Origin: Symsagittifera roscoffensis
Lineage: Eukaryota; Xenacoelomorpha; Acoela; Convolutidae
Reading direction: 5' to 3'
Length of the DNA: 64,000 nt
Assembly (NCBI RefSeq): GCF_963678635.1
Contig: NC_087063.1
Coordinates: 48,743,220-48,807,219 of the forward strand
The position numbers and the translations under genes are program-made. Position 1 is the first letter of the stretch. Each line of letters begins with the position of its first letter. Below are positions 22,801 through 34,541 of the stretch, in pieces. The notes beneath the pieces were generated by a model. The model saw only the letters and a list, made by a program, of their open reading frames with translations. It was not told the origin of the DNA and did no database searches.

Positions 22801-24554
22801 TGAACGAAATGATTGATGATTCACTTTAAAATCAGCTGTATGTTCTGCATAGATAATTGCAGCAGCTTTAGATCGGAAAATTAAAAATTATAAAGAAATT
22901 TTCGAAAAAAAATAGCTGTAGAAAAATCAGTCTTGTTAATTGTGTAAAATAGGTTATTAGTCAATTGCAAAATTGTTTTACTTCCATGTTGAAATATGCG
23001 TGGTGCTCTTTGCATTCAAACATTTTCAATGATGCTCGGCAAAGTCACCGATCGCAGTTTTTGGTTGTTGGTAGTGCATGATGATGCTCTCTGTTGTTTT
23101 TTGATTATCTACATCGCCCAAGTGTTCAAATTGTTTTTTAAAGTTTCGCAGCACTGACAAGAATAGACTATAATCAATTCAATACGGACAAACTTAAATG
23201 AAAAAAAAATCGTTTAAACTCGTCGGCTTTACTTTTTGGATTCAACCTTTTTGAATCGAACCCAATTTGATTTGAACTGAATATTGTTTTTATTTAAATC
23301 ATTGGAATAAATTTCATGATAAAAATGTGAAAAACTTTAAGAAAAGACAAACAGATTTCTGTTGTTAAACTGTTTTTACATATAATCTCTATCGGTTATA
23401 TACAAATTATCTAATTTTTTTGGCTTCCAACTAAAAAAAGTAGAGTGGTTTTCATAATTTTTGTTTCTGTTGCTAGAAAATTCCACTAAAAACGTGATCA
23501 TAAAAATAGTTTTCAGAGAATGTTTTCCTTAAGATATTGTTCATCCACTGAAACCGATTCATGCGAGATCCAACAGCTATGACCGCAGAACGAATGGTTA
23601 CAGCGTCTCTCCTCTTGCGATTGTATCTCATGTTAGGATTGACATTTAATTAATTTTTCTCACTACAAAAATGATCGTTCGAAACCCAAAAACTTTTTTG
23701 AAAATGATGTTGTTGGAACTTTGATTGTTTCTGAGTAAAACCTTTTCGATTCGGGTAATTTTGATTTTTTATGAGACAAGGAAGCTCGTTTGTTACGGCA
23801 AAGCCGACTCCGCGTTATTCGGGATCGAAATTTTATTAGCGAATATTTTTTAAAAACGGTTAATATCAATTACCAAGCCTGAAAATATGAATCAAATAAA
23901 TTTAATATCACCGTTTAGCCTGTCTTTTTTCAGTTGAGAATGTTTTTATTGCGGGATAGTTCGCAACGCATAAATAATGCGGGTTACAATTTCAATCTTT
24001 GCATAAAAAGTGCAATGCACTCATGAACTATTCCAGAGATTAGCCAAATTATTTTGAAACCTCGGAACTTTACAAAAATTAATGAAGAAAACGTATGTTA
24101 TAAATTTTGAACTCAGGGAATCGATATATTCGATGAAGTGTAGTTTTTTTATTTCGATCATAAAATTGAGATAATCGATAGCGTATACTGTTTTTTTTTT
24201 CATTCACCGAAATTTGACTGAGCAAAAAAAAAACATTTTCAAATACTAAGTAGTTTCTACGAAAATCGGGATGAGAATTAATTTGTGTCATCTTAGTAAA
24301 ACATCATTGAATATTGTTGAAAATCAATCAACTTAAATAAAAGGAATTTATAGAATCAATTACCATTTTGTTTATAAGCTCTCAAGAATCAATTTATTTT
24401 GAGAAAAATGATAGTTTCGCCGTTGTGGGGAATCAAAACCCATTAAAAAACATTGCTTCAATGCATTTTCAAAAGTATTTTGTGTCTTTTCACTCTGCTT
24501 CAGTTTAAAATTTGGCAAAGTTATGTTATTTATCTAGGATGCATTCAGAAGTGA

Positions 24555-24715
24555 AAACTCATGAACAAGACTGCAATATAAATTCATAAACAAGACAAAC
24601 ATACATTCATAAAAAAAAACTTGTGAGCAAGACAGCAAAACATTTGTAGGCAGGAGTGCAAAAAACTCATAAATAAAACTGATTAACAAAACTGCTCATA
24701 AACAAAACTATTTTT
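24555..24715 (+). repeat. Minisatellite of CATAAACAAGACTGCAA-type units
   Basis: Degenerate repeats of about 20-22 bp (CATAAACAAGACTGCAATAA). Matching tracts lie in the other units near 20390-20450, 22450-22560 and 26655-26740. Confidence 0.7.
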
Positions 24716-27100
24716 CACTTATACTTTTCATTGCATACTGAAATTGTGTTTCATATCAAATGGCAAGATTTCTATTCGTTTTCACAAACTGATTTGTCAA
24801 ACATACAAGCTACCTTTTATTTTGCTTTTTGTTTTAAGATCAAGCTCCTACAATTTTTTGGAACAATTTATTCAATAGTCATGGAAGAAAGCGAAAACCT
24901 CTAATGGCCAAAAACTGATTGAACGAAATGATTGCTGATTAATTTTAAACCTGATTGAACGAAACGACTGATGATTCATTTTAAAATCAGCTGTATATTC
25001 TGCATAGATAATTGCAGCAGCTTTAGATTGGAAAATAAGAAATATAAAGCAAATTTTCGAAAAAAAATTGCTGTAGAAAAATCAATCTTGTTAATTGTGT
25101 AACATAGGTTATTAGTTAATTGACATCTTGTTTTACTTCCATGTTGAAATATGCGTGGTGCTCTTTGCATTCAAACATTTTCAATGATGCTCGGCAAAAG
25201 CGCCGATGCCAGTTTTGGTTGTTGGTAGTGCATGATGATTCTCTCTGTGGCTTTTTGATTATCTACATCGCCCAAGTCTTCAAATTGCTTTTTAACTTTT
25301 CGCAGCACTGACAAAAATAGACTGCATTCAATTCAATACAGACGAATTTAAATGAAAAAAAAAATCGTTTAAACTCGTCGGCTTTACTTTTTGGATTCAA
25401 CTTTTTTGATTCGAACCCAATTTGATTTGAACTGAATATTGTTTTTAGTTAACTCTTTGAAATAAATTTTGTGATAAAATTGTGATGAAACTTTAAGAAA
25501 AGACAAACAGATATCCGTTGTTAATCTGTTTTTACATATAATCTTTAACAATTATATACAAATTATTCGGTTTTTTTTAGTCTTCCAACTAAAAAGAGTA
25601 AAGTGGCTTTTATAATTTTTGTTTTTGTCGCTAGAAAATTCCACTAAAAACGTGATCATAAAAAGGGTTTTCAGAGAATGTTTTCCTTAAGATACTGTTC
25701 ATCCACTGAAACCGATTCATGCGAGATCCAACAGTTATGACCACAGAACGAATGGTTATAGCGTCTCTCCTCTTGCGATTGTATCTCATGATAAGATTGA
25801 CATATAATTAATTTTTCTCACTACAAAATTTTGATCAAAAACTGATACTACAAAAATGATCGTTCGGATCCCAAAGTTTTGTTTGAAAATGATGTTGTGG
25901 GATTTTTTATGAGACAAGCAAGCTCGTTTGTTACGTCAAAGCCGACTCCGCATTATTGAAAAACGGTTAATATCAATTACCAAGCCTGAAAATATGAATC
26001 AAATAAATTTATTATCACCGTTTAGCCTGTCTTTTTTCAGCTGATAATGTTTTTATTGCGGGATAGTTCGCAACGCATAAATAATGCGGGTTAAAATTTC
26101 AGTCTTTGCATAAAATGTGCAATGCGCTCATGAATTATTCCAGAGATTAGCCAAACTATTTTGAAACCTCGGAACTTTACAAAAATTAATGAAGTAAAAC
26201 GTATGTTATAAATTTTGAACTCAGGGAATCGATATATTCGATGAAGTGTAGTTTTTTTATTTCGATCATAAAATTGAGATAATCGATAGGGTATACTGTT
26301 TTTTTTTTCAATCACCGAAATTTGACTGAGCAAAAAAAAACATTTTCAAATACTAAGTAGTTTCTACGAAAATCGGGATGAGAATTAATTTGTGTCATCT
26401 TAGTAAAATATCATTGAAATTTGTTGCAAATCAATTAACTTAAGTGAAGGGAATTTATAGATTCAATTACCATATTGTTTATAAGCTCTCAAGAATCAAT
26501 TTACATTGAGAAAAATGATAATTTTGCCAGTGTGGGGAATCAAAATCCCTTAAAAAACATTGCTTCAATGCATTTTCAAAAGTGTGTTTTTTCACTCTGC
26601 TTCACTTTAAAATTTGGCAAAGTAATGTTATTTATCTAGGATGCATTCACAAAAGAAAACTCATGAACAAGACTGCAGTATAAATTCATAAACAAGACTG
26701 CAATAAACTCATAAACAAGACTGATAAACAGGACTACATTTCACTTAAATCTTTCATTCTTTCCTGTAATCTTATTTTTCTGGAGCAAATGGTAAGATAA
26801 TTGTTTGTGTCTAAAAACTGATTTTTAAACATACATTTTTTTGGCTTTTTTAGTTTCAAAGACAAAGCTCTTACAATCGTTTGCTTACCTTACATACAAC
26901 CGTATAATATTTTGCATACTCTCTCGTTCTAGGTATTTTTTATTTGAGACAACTTATTCAGTGATCATTGAAGAAAGCGAAGTTTGGTATCAGCGCTAAT
27001 GGCCATTTACTTGACGTGCCGTCTGGTCAGTGACTTGATAGATCGAATATGATTGAACCTTTGAAACTGATTGACCAATAGTTTCAAAATCTGTTTTCCA

Positions 27101-28592
27101 GGGTTGCCCATCATCGAAGATAATGCGTAATCATACACATCCATGCATGATTTGTATGGAAATTAGCTAATCATGCGTAGTACATACATTTGTTTCGAAA
27201 ACCCTCAAAAAATCTTTTTGACAGTTTAAATTACACGCATCGAGTTTTGAACGTTAATAATCGATTATGATATGGTTTTAGAACCAGTCTCTCAAAACTG
27301 AGAAAAACATTGATTTTATTCAATTAAAAATCGATTATAATTTCTCTTTTTGATATCAAATCTAATGAATTACTATACATTATTTTCGATCCTAAAAGAT
27401 TATATTTATCCAATTTTCTAATTCGTTCGTTTTGCAGAAAAAATTCATTATAATCAATTATAATTGTTTATAATCCCTTTTGTTTGCCCATTTTGTCTTC
27501 GACCTTCCATCTGAATTGCTTATATTTCATGCTTTACGTAGATGTTGGTTTATGTAAAAAATGGGAAAATTGTTTCTCTAGTTTTCAATTCAATTCAAAT
27601 TTATAACGTTTTTTTCTTTTCTTCATGATTATAATTGTTTCATGATTCACGTTATCAGTTTTTTTGGACCATCAAAGTATCAGCACACTGCTTTAGTTTC
27701 ATGGTTTATATAGAAGAGTTATATTTCACTTACCGTGATATTCTTTCAACTAAAATGAACGGATCTCTATGAAACTTTTGTTTTGTGGTATAACTTTGTG
27801 TTCAGATGAACCAAAGAATGACAAGACATCTCATTCTTAAAAAAATTTGACGGAAAAAAAAAATTATAATAAATTATAACAGATTATAATTGATTTAAAA
27901 TGTTTATAATAGATAATAAGAGATAACAAGAGATTTACGGAACAATTATTATCAATTCTAATCTCACGAATCATAATTTTTTATAATGTCACGAAAAACG
28001 TTATCATTATAATAGATTCAAAATCGTTTAAACATCTAAATTTGGCGCTTATAATAAATTATATTTTTGATAAAAGTACAATTATAATTGTAATATAATA
28101 GATTATTTTCCCTTTTTACTGAGTACGGGTAGTAATAAAACAATTTTTCATCGTTATGCAAACTGTTGTTAAGATATGAAACATTTTCACCATGCAAATC
28201 ATACTTTGCAACATATATGGTGCTGAGTATGGAAGACATTTTTCGCAAAAGATTTTTCTCTGGAATATATGGTTTCTATGGTTCCTTGTTAACCATACAT
28301 ACGTCGCGCCATAAAAAATTCCATGGTATCCATACGTCTGGCCATGCATGATACCATAGTAACCATACATTGCAAGCATCCATTGTGACATATCAATTCT
28401 CAAGAGCCCCGTTAAATCAAAATTGTCTAATTTGAAGTCCCCCATAATAAAAAAAATGAAAAAATGTGCAATCATACGTCGCGTCATGCATGAAAAATGT
28501 GTAACATTAACATAAAAATACGTCGGCAATTTTCCATGGCTTGCATGGAACCATGCATGTTGCGACGTATGGTTGCACATTTTGGTCAACCC
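27101..28592. mobile_element. 1.5-kb palindrome-rich insertion in array unit 4
   Basis: Array sequence stops at about 27100 and resumes at 28593, so this block is an insertion. Its ends are imperfect inverted repeats: GGGTTGCCCATC on the left and GGGTTGACCAAA reading in from the right. Both are followed inward by TGCG/CATAC/CATGCATG motifs. The interior has TATAATC repeats (27240-28130) and CCATGG, CATGCATG and CATACGTC motifs. No transposase is visible. A non-autonomous DNA element is likely. Confidence 0.55.
28465..28579. repeat. 28-bp inverted repeat (hairpin)
   Basis: Arms 28465-28492 and 28552-28579 match at 25 of 28 positions around a 59-base loop. The arms contain CATACGTCGC and CATGCATG. 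Confidence 0.85.
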
Positions 28593-28703
28593 GGGTTATT
28601 TTATGCATAGATAGTTAAAACAATTTTAGAACAAGAAACTTTAAAATATAAGGCAGTTTTTGAAAAAAAGTCCAGTACAAGAAGGTCAACCTTGTGAATT
28701 GGT

Positions 28704-29730
28704 GAACTTCGTTTTTATATTCAATATTTAAAAAAACAGAAATTCACAATTTGTTACGGTATTGAATAGAGGAGTTGAAAACATTTTGCAAGAGATACAT
28801 TTACTTGTGCTTTCTTTATGTAAAACATTTATGATAATAACTTATGAAAGGTCGCGGTGTTTTCTGTCTGAAACGTCTGAAAGATGAAGAGCTTACATGT
28901 AGAATCAAACTTCTGTGACGATCAAATAAATGTCTCTTTTGTGTTTTTACCTTTATTGTCCCGACTTTCGAAGAATGTGGCAAATTATTTCTGATGATGT
29001 CTTCGAAGAAGTTAAAGCTATTCGATATGAATACCCTTATAATTTCTTCTCGAAAAATCTGAAGATTGCATCTTACCAATTGTGGCGTGTAATCTACTAT
29101 TAATATTAAGTTTTATTTTTATAACCGCCCCATCGTTTGTCCTACCCAAGTCTCAAATTTTGATACCGAATAATATGACAGAAATAAGCTTGTTTTTTTC
29201 TTTCTTCAATGAAACATTTTTCGTTCAATAAAGAATAAACAAACTGATTTCTCGGGAAAAGATTGAACCAAATTAAACAACATCAAGTTCTGAGACCTTT
29301 TTTCTTTGAAACAAGGACCTCCGTCCCCCTCTACAGTTTTAACCCTACTATCTTCTCCTACACCAACCCTCCACACGTACTGCCGTGCTTGTATCCCACT
29401 TGCCCCACTCCCCCAGACACAATTTTCTGACTCTTTTAAGCTACGCGCCCAAAATGAAACCCGTCTGGTTTTTTTCAGGGTAGGGGCTGAGGGGCTTAAA
29501 TATAAGGCGTGTAAGAAGTAGGTGTACTGGGTTGGGAATGGTGGCTTATGATTAAACTAAAAACGGTGGTGAACAAGTTCAATAGAAAACAATACAACAA
29601 GTTTTACAAGCCACATGTCCAGATAAAGTTTTAGCTGTTTTCACTGACTTACGTTTCGAAGGCAAGCGCCGCAGTGTGATAATAGTTGATTCTATTTTTT
29701 ATATATATTAAAAAATGGATAAAAGTTTAA
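28704..29730. other. No recognised gene
   Basis: Only short unrelated frames. A plus-strand frame ending near 29098 (SDDVFEEVKAIRYEYPYNFF) and a Pro/Thr-rich one at 29306-29521 look more protein-like than average, but I recognise neither. 29300-29460 is clearly more C-rich than its surroundings. Confidence 0.3.
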
Positions 29731-29937
29731 CTAGTTCATAGTGTTTTTAGTTATCAGAAGACTCTTTGAGTTATTAGTGTTGTCAGAACATCCACTGCTG
29801 TTTGCACTGAAACCGACTTTTCTCGTTTGATCTTTTGCTTTTGATTCCGTCTTTCGTAGGAACGGAATATTTGTAGTCGGTTTTTTGCCCCAGAAAAATT
29901 TCCTTTTTTCAACTAGCCATTTTTTTATATCCTTCAA
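29731..29937 (-). CDS. Small ORF, unknown
   Basis: 68 codons, starting MKDIKKWLVEKRKFFWGKKP. The short basic N-terminus followed by Ser/Asn-rich sequence recalls the start of some hAT/ZMYM-type transposases, but no zinc finger follows. It may be an exon or a chance frame. Confidence 0.15.
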   Translation of the reverse strand: MKDIKKWLVEKRKFFWGKKPTTNIPFLRKTESKAKDQTRKVGFSANSSGCSDNTNNSKSLLITKNTMN

Positions 29938-30045
29938 AAGGTTTTGTTGCCCTTAGCTTAAGATTGAAAAGATATTTCAGATGTGATTTTTTTGTGTAAA
30001 GTTATGGGGAAATAAATATTGCTGATTTGGCCACTTTGGGACAAT

Positions 30046-30091
30046 TAACGCGCGATATAATTCGCACTATTAACGCATAAGAGGAGATTTA
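30046..30091 (+). repeat. Repeat R2, left part, interrupted by MULE
   Basis: Carries the paired ATTAACGC motifs, then stops at the MULE edge; the rest of R2 resumes at 32063. Confidence 0.65.
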
Positions 30092-30215
30092 GATTCCCAA
30101 GCTTATCACCCCGTGTTTCTTAACCCCCTTTTTAATCATCTTTCATATAACCCCGAAATTAGATAACCCCGCTGCAATTTAACCCTTTTTTATCACCAAT
30201 TTTTTGAATCAAAGC

Positions 30216-30904
30216 GAAACTTACTTGAAAGGGATTCGGAACCATATCGTCGGTAACCATCAAAGCTTTAATTGCGAAAAGTTTTGCGAACCAAAATGAA
30301 GTAACATGCACGCTGCTAAATGCGTTTTAGATATGAACAGAAATGACCTTGCTGAAAGTCCAGGCTTTGATATGAACTTGAAAACGAATCCGACCGACAT
30401 GATTCAGATTATTTACCGAAACTGATTAGATTTTTCAAAAACTGAACTTGATCTTGAAACAATTCATGCCAATAAAAAATTAATTGGCTGAATTTAAATG
30501 AAATATGAAATGAGAACTGGTTGTGACCCAAAAGTTGATCTAAGCGGACCATTTTAAATTGAAATATCGATGATTTTAAGTAAAACTTATCTATTTTTTG
30601 CAAACCATCTAAACATTTTCAATTTTTTTTTGAATTGTCGGCATACAAGGCAATGTCTAAAGGGTTTGCCGGCCCCTAGTACCAACTTAGCGTCCCATCC
30701 AAAGGAGCAATTGTTCCGAGATTAAATTGCTAGAGACAGCATTTTTCAAATGCGAGTCAAGTCAATGCGTTTTTTACGCCTCAGGGAGGCTGCACGGACT
30801 GAAAACAAAGTTCTCAAAAGAGTTGACAAACAACGTTTTAAATTCAAAACATATACAAAAAACTAAAGACCAATTATTTAACTCAGATTCGATCTAGCGA
30901 GAAA
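30216..30904. other. MULE interior without recognisable coding
   Basis: AT-rich, with a short minus-strand frame (30409-30603) of no recognised family. Possibly decayed 3' part of the transposon. Confidence 0.4.
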
Positions 30905-31610
30905 AAAATTCAAATGCGTTTTTCTTCGTAAACAGGCATAATGTTCTGCACTTTTTTGCTGAGCACCCCGTTTTTTTCTTTTTTGTATATTGGTGCCCAC
31001 TCAAGGCGTTATAGAAATTAGGTGTTTGTACGGAACGGAAGCGTCTTTTTGCAAACTTGCAATCTTTTTTCATATGCTGGGATGCAATCCACTGAAGTAT
31101 GACTGTCTGCCATAATGCCTATTTTCTACAGCATTTGTTGTTCTGGCCAAACCCAATGATGCCGCAATCCCTTTGATTTCACAATGAAGGGGAGAATATG
31201 ACTTCTCGATTTGCGACGAAACTTTTTATGTAATTAGATCCAAAATAAACGCAAAGCTCGTCATTTTTTGCTATTTTTTCCGACTCTTTTATGGCGCGAT
31301 TGCAAACTATTTGAATTTAATTTCCTCCACTATTTTTTTTAATGAATTTCCTATTTTTTTTTCAAAAGCCAGTGCGGGTAATATTTTGAGTGCTAAAGCT
31401 AACTCGTGGTTTGTTTCGTAATCCTTTTCCAATCCGAGTTCCGCGATTTTTCTCATAAAGCTTTGGGAAAGATGGAAGAAACATCCCGACAGCTTGAACT
31501 CGTGAAAATTTTTCTGAAACGCTTGAATAGCGACCCCTTGAAAAAATACTTCTTCTCGTTGCTTGCGCACTCGTTGTGCGGTGCGAACTAAGTGTTTTTG
31601 GTTGATATGG
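30905..31610 (-). pseudogene. MULE transposase, C-terminal half fragment
   Basis: The frame 31307-31570 reads LSGCFFHLSQSFMRKIAELG then DYETNHELALALKILPALAF, the GCxFHxxQ...LALAF signature of the MULE transposase domain. About 31080-31180 reads LGLARTTNAVENRHYGRQSY, the following RTTNAVE block. A Lys/Arg-rich tail extends to about 30905. The catalytic core upstream of GCFFH is not seen, and a shift and stops separate the parts. The enzyme would cut and paste the element; this copy cannot. Confidence 0.8.
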
Positions 31611-32062
31611 CTACTTGAGTGGCAATGTAGTCTGATACCACTAGCTTTTGTTTGTCTTTTGAAGATAAAGACAGAAGGAATGATGCTTCAAACATTATAT
31701 CTCATCTGATAGGGTGGTATAACAATATTTAAAGAATTAGGCAGTGAGATTTTTTTAAAAACTCACAAACGTCTTTTGTTGCCTTCAATTAGCACCATGT
31801 AGGTTATCTCTGTTTTAAACGCGTGAGTGAGTGACTATTTCTCTAAATTGGAATGCAACTATTTTCGAGATGCTTGAGGCATCAAGTGAATTAAAGTAAG
31901 CTTTATAGGCCTCACTTAGCACACTTAAATTAGACTACTCCTGTAGCTCTGAAAAGGACTTAATTTGAATCAAATAATTGTGATTAAAAGGGGGTTAAAT
32001 TGTCGTGGGGTTATAGTTTAGGGGGTGTAAAAATAGGATGTTAAAAATCGTGGATTAAAGCC

Positions 32063-32370
32063 GAGATTTTTTCCGTTTTAGAAATTGTCACAAAATGATT
32101 GAAGAAAGCATATTTACCCTATGTGTTTTGATACTAGGAGCAAAATTTATCGCTTTGCACTTCATATGGCGTGTGGGGATAAATTTTGCTTTAAAAAATC
32201 TCAAATTAAAAAAGAATTGTTTCATACCTTACATTTAACCTTTTTGTGTTTTTTTTCTGTTCCATAGACCTTAGAAGTCAGTCGGAACGAACAGGGCTTC
32301 GCAAAGCAAGTGACGGATTGTTTGTGCTCGCGGTGGTTTTTTCTCCAGCCAAACTTTGACGTTTGAGCTA
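32063..32370 (+). repeat. Repeat R2, right part after the MULE
   Basis: Resumes R2 with CATATGGCGTGTGGGG and the CGGTGG block, matching 13390-13620. Confidence 0.65.
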
Positions 32371-32452
32371 GCGGATTTCTTATATATTTCGAAAGGTATT
32401 GATGTCCTGAGGTGAAAGTAATGGGAGTTTAAAAGTTGCCAATATGGCTAAG

Positions 32453-32700
32453 TTGGAACAATTAACGCTTAACATGTTTTGCGCTATTAACGTGTGAGCG
32501 GAGATTTGGTTAAAGCAGGTTATTTGTCATAATTGCTACTTTACTATGAGTAAAATACATCACCTTGTTTTCTTTATAGCGTGTGGGGGATGATTGTATA
32601 AAAAAATTCTGGAAAATTAAAAAAAAATCATTTTTTAAAGCAAATACGGCTCCATAGACCCTTAAAGGTAGTCGGAACATAAAGATAACACGCGCTATTT
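32453..32700 (+). repeat. Repeat R2, third copy
   Basis: ACAATTAACGC and GCGCTATTAACGTG followed by TATAGCGTGTGGGGGATGAT. Ends about 140 bp before copy B. Confidence 0.65.
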
Positions 32701-32834
32701 ACACGCTTATATCAACTACAGAGGGAAGTATTTAGTTGAGTGTCTTGTATTCTGAACGACCAAATTACCTGCCTGAATGTTATTACCAAATTACCTGCCT
32801 CGCAGTTCAATTTGGAACGCATTATTCTGAGGAT

Positions 32835-32838
32835 ATAA
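32835..32838. other. Candidate target-site duplication, left (ATAA)
   Basis: Matches 51958-51961. Four AT bases can match by chance. Confidence 0.55.
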
Positions 32839-33248
32839 TGGAACCAGATATAAACTATATTTATTCTTTGGTTATATATTGGATATTTTATCTCTATAAA
32901 GTATTTAATATTAACCAATCACGATCCATCTAACTAACAATCCACTTATTTGTAAATGCTGAAATTACTTGTAATTTCAGCACCAGATAGATTTGAAATT
33001 AACTTAGAAATGAGTTACCTCTCCCAGAGAACTTTAGCAATCGCAATAAGCCATTATACTCTAGATCAATTGAGCCTAGCAGAGACTAGTTAAACACCCT
33101 GAGTTTAGTAGATATAAGAGTAAGATTAGGATTGATAATAGACTAAGAAGTTGCACGAATCTATCCGGCCGAAAATAAAATAGCGTGACGAGCAGACGGT
33201 GTACCCTATCCGAAATTACTCTATGAGTTACACCTCGAACCTAACTCA
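32839..33248 (+). repeat. 5' LTR, copy B
   Basis: 410 bp, TG...CA ends, aligned without gaps to the 3' LTR. It contains a TATAAA (32895-32900), a CCAAT (32915-32919), a perfect palindrome (32958-32981) and AATAAA (33174-33179). Promoter and poly(A) roles are inferred from position only. Confidence 0.95.
32958..32981. promoter_or_regulatory. LTR palindrome, copy B
   Basis: Perfect 11-bp arms GCTGAAATTAC / GTAATTTCAGC around TT. Either a binding site for a dimeric protein or an RNA stem. Confidence 0.8.
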
Positions 33249-33250
33249 TC

Positions 33251-33260
33251 TGGTGCGACC
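33251..33260 (+). other. Primer binding site, copy B
   Basis: TGGTGCGACC two bases after the LTR, matching a tRNA end of type GGTCGCACCA. I cannot assign the tRNA. Confidence 0.8.
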
Positions 33261-34296
33261 ATAAGTCTCGATCAAGACCTTAAAAAACAAATTAGTTTAG
33301 AACTAACAGACAAAATTAGAATTAGACAAAAATATTATCAAAAAGTTACATGATAATAACCTAATTGGAATGTCTCTACGACTCAAAAGATCAGAACCGC
33401 TATTACACCCAATAATAGAACTACCAGGCATTGGAAGAAGATCTCGGACAAGAGACGATCTACGACTACGAAGAAACTTACCATTAAGTTTCATGGTCGT
33501 ACAGCGCAAGCCAGAGCAAATTTTTATATTTAGGATTTTAAGAGCAAAGAATTTAGAGTTTCATTTGCAAACATAGAATCCTTGAAGAAAAATCTTCAAT
33601 GATTACTACAGGCGCTAAACCCTATTTACTATTGTACAATAACGATTTATAAAAACATCACAAATTGTTCCCTCTAAATCTGCAGTAAAATTGAAAAAGA
33701 TATCTGAAAAATATATTTATTGAAAGAATAAATAAAAGTTAGTTGAATTGATCATTCATTTTGAGTATATACAAATCATCCTGGCATCCCCCGCTTCATC
33801 ACCTAAACATAATAGCAAACATTTAAATCACTAATATCATCAAACACTAAAATTTTTATTAAATACTTCTAAATTATCTTTAAAATCTTAGCTAAATTTT
33901 TATCCTTCTTTCATCTCAATTTATTCGATCTTAGACCAGATCATCAAGGTTTCCCTTGGATCTCCTTTAAAAATTAAACTAAGTCCATTGTCTATCTTTA
34001 AACATTATATACCGATCATCAAGGCCTATCCTTGGATCAAAAAAGAACAATTTTGTTCTCCCCCACCCAATAATAAAGTGTCTAACGACCTCAAACGTCG
34101 ATTCATAGACCCAGAACTAATAGAAACTTTTTCAAACACCCAAAACCATTCAAAGTAAGCTAAACAGTGAAGAACTTCTGCTATTCATCCTTCACTTAAT
34201 CCCCCCTCTTACCTGACCCAGGCTAAACTTTAAATCTAAGTAAATGTTAAAATAGTATCTAACGAACTACCTGTGTTCTAATTATACCTGAACCTT
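33261..34296 (+). other. Untranslated leader, copy B
   Basis: No supported gene. It holds a small repeat (GATCATCAAGG...CTTGGATC at about 33937-33963 and 34013-34040). Parts match the copy A leader. Packaging signals might lie here. Confidence 0.6.
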
Positions 34297-34541
34297 GTGG
34301 ATCGATTTACTATTCTCCAACCCTGAACACAATCACTACCCTTAAGTAAGATTAAGTAAGTTAACACCTTAGCTTATACTAGCCACGAGAAAGTATAAAA
34401 TCATTCTTCGGAATCGATATACTTTTCTCCCCAACCCTGAACAAATAGACCCAGGTTAGGCTAACCAAAAAATCGTAAGGACTAACAGTCTAAGTAATAG
34501 AAATCATTTAACAACCTTTTGCATCCGTCATCCTAAACCTT

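Larger units (their letters stand above)
18950..28703 (+). repeat. Tandem array of four ~2-kb units
   Basis: Units start near 18950, 20891, 22988 and 25143, located by a GCGTCCTGC/GCGTGGTGC landmark followed by CATTCAAACGTTTTCA-type sequence. Spacings are about 1940, 2100 and 2155 bp. Each unit ends with an ATCAACCTTGTGAAT-type block. Units 3 and 4 are most alike. Unit 4 is split by an insertion and resumes at 28593-28703. No conserved frame runs through all units, although 19645-20037 (minus, 130 codons) is open in unit 1 and only fragments survive in units 3 and 4. I treat the array as non-coding or decayed. Confidence 0.85.
30092..32062 (-). mobile_element. Mutator-like element (MULE), decayed, with long TIRs
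   Basis: Inverted repeats lie at 30092-30215 and about 31968-32062. Shared pieces include TATAACCCC, AATTTAACCC and CTTTTxATCACxAATTxTTTGA. They enclose MULE transposase fragments on the minus strand. Flanking GAGATTTAG (30084-30092) and GAGATTTTT (32063-32071) match at 7 of 9 and may be the 9-bp target duplication usual for this superfamily. About 2 kb is short for an autonomous MULE. Confidence 0.75.

Noticed and set aside
30046-30091. ATTAACGCG motif pairs as an origin or operator
   Set aside because: They recur only as part of the dispersed repeat R2, so a repeat explains them.
33303-33576. Overlapping ORFs on both strands just after the 5' LTR
   Set aside because: Lie in the leader, no motif, and no matching frame seen in copy A.
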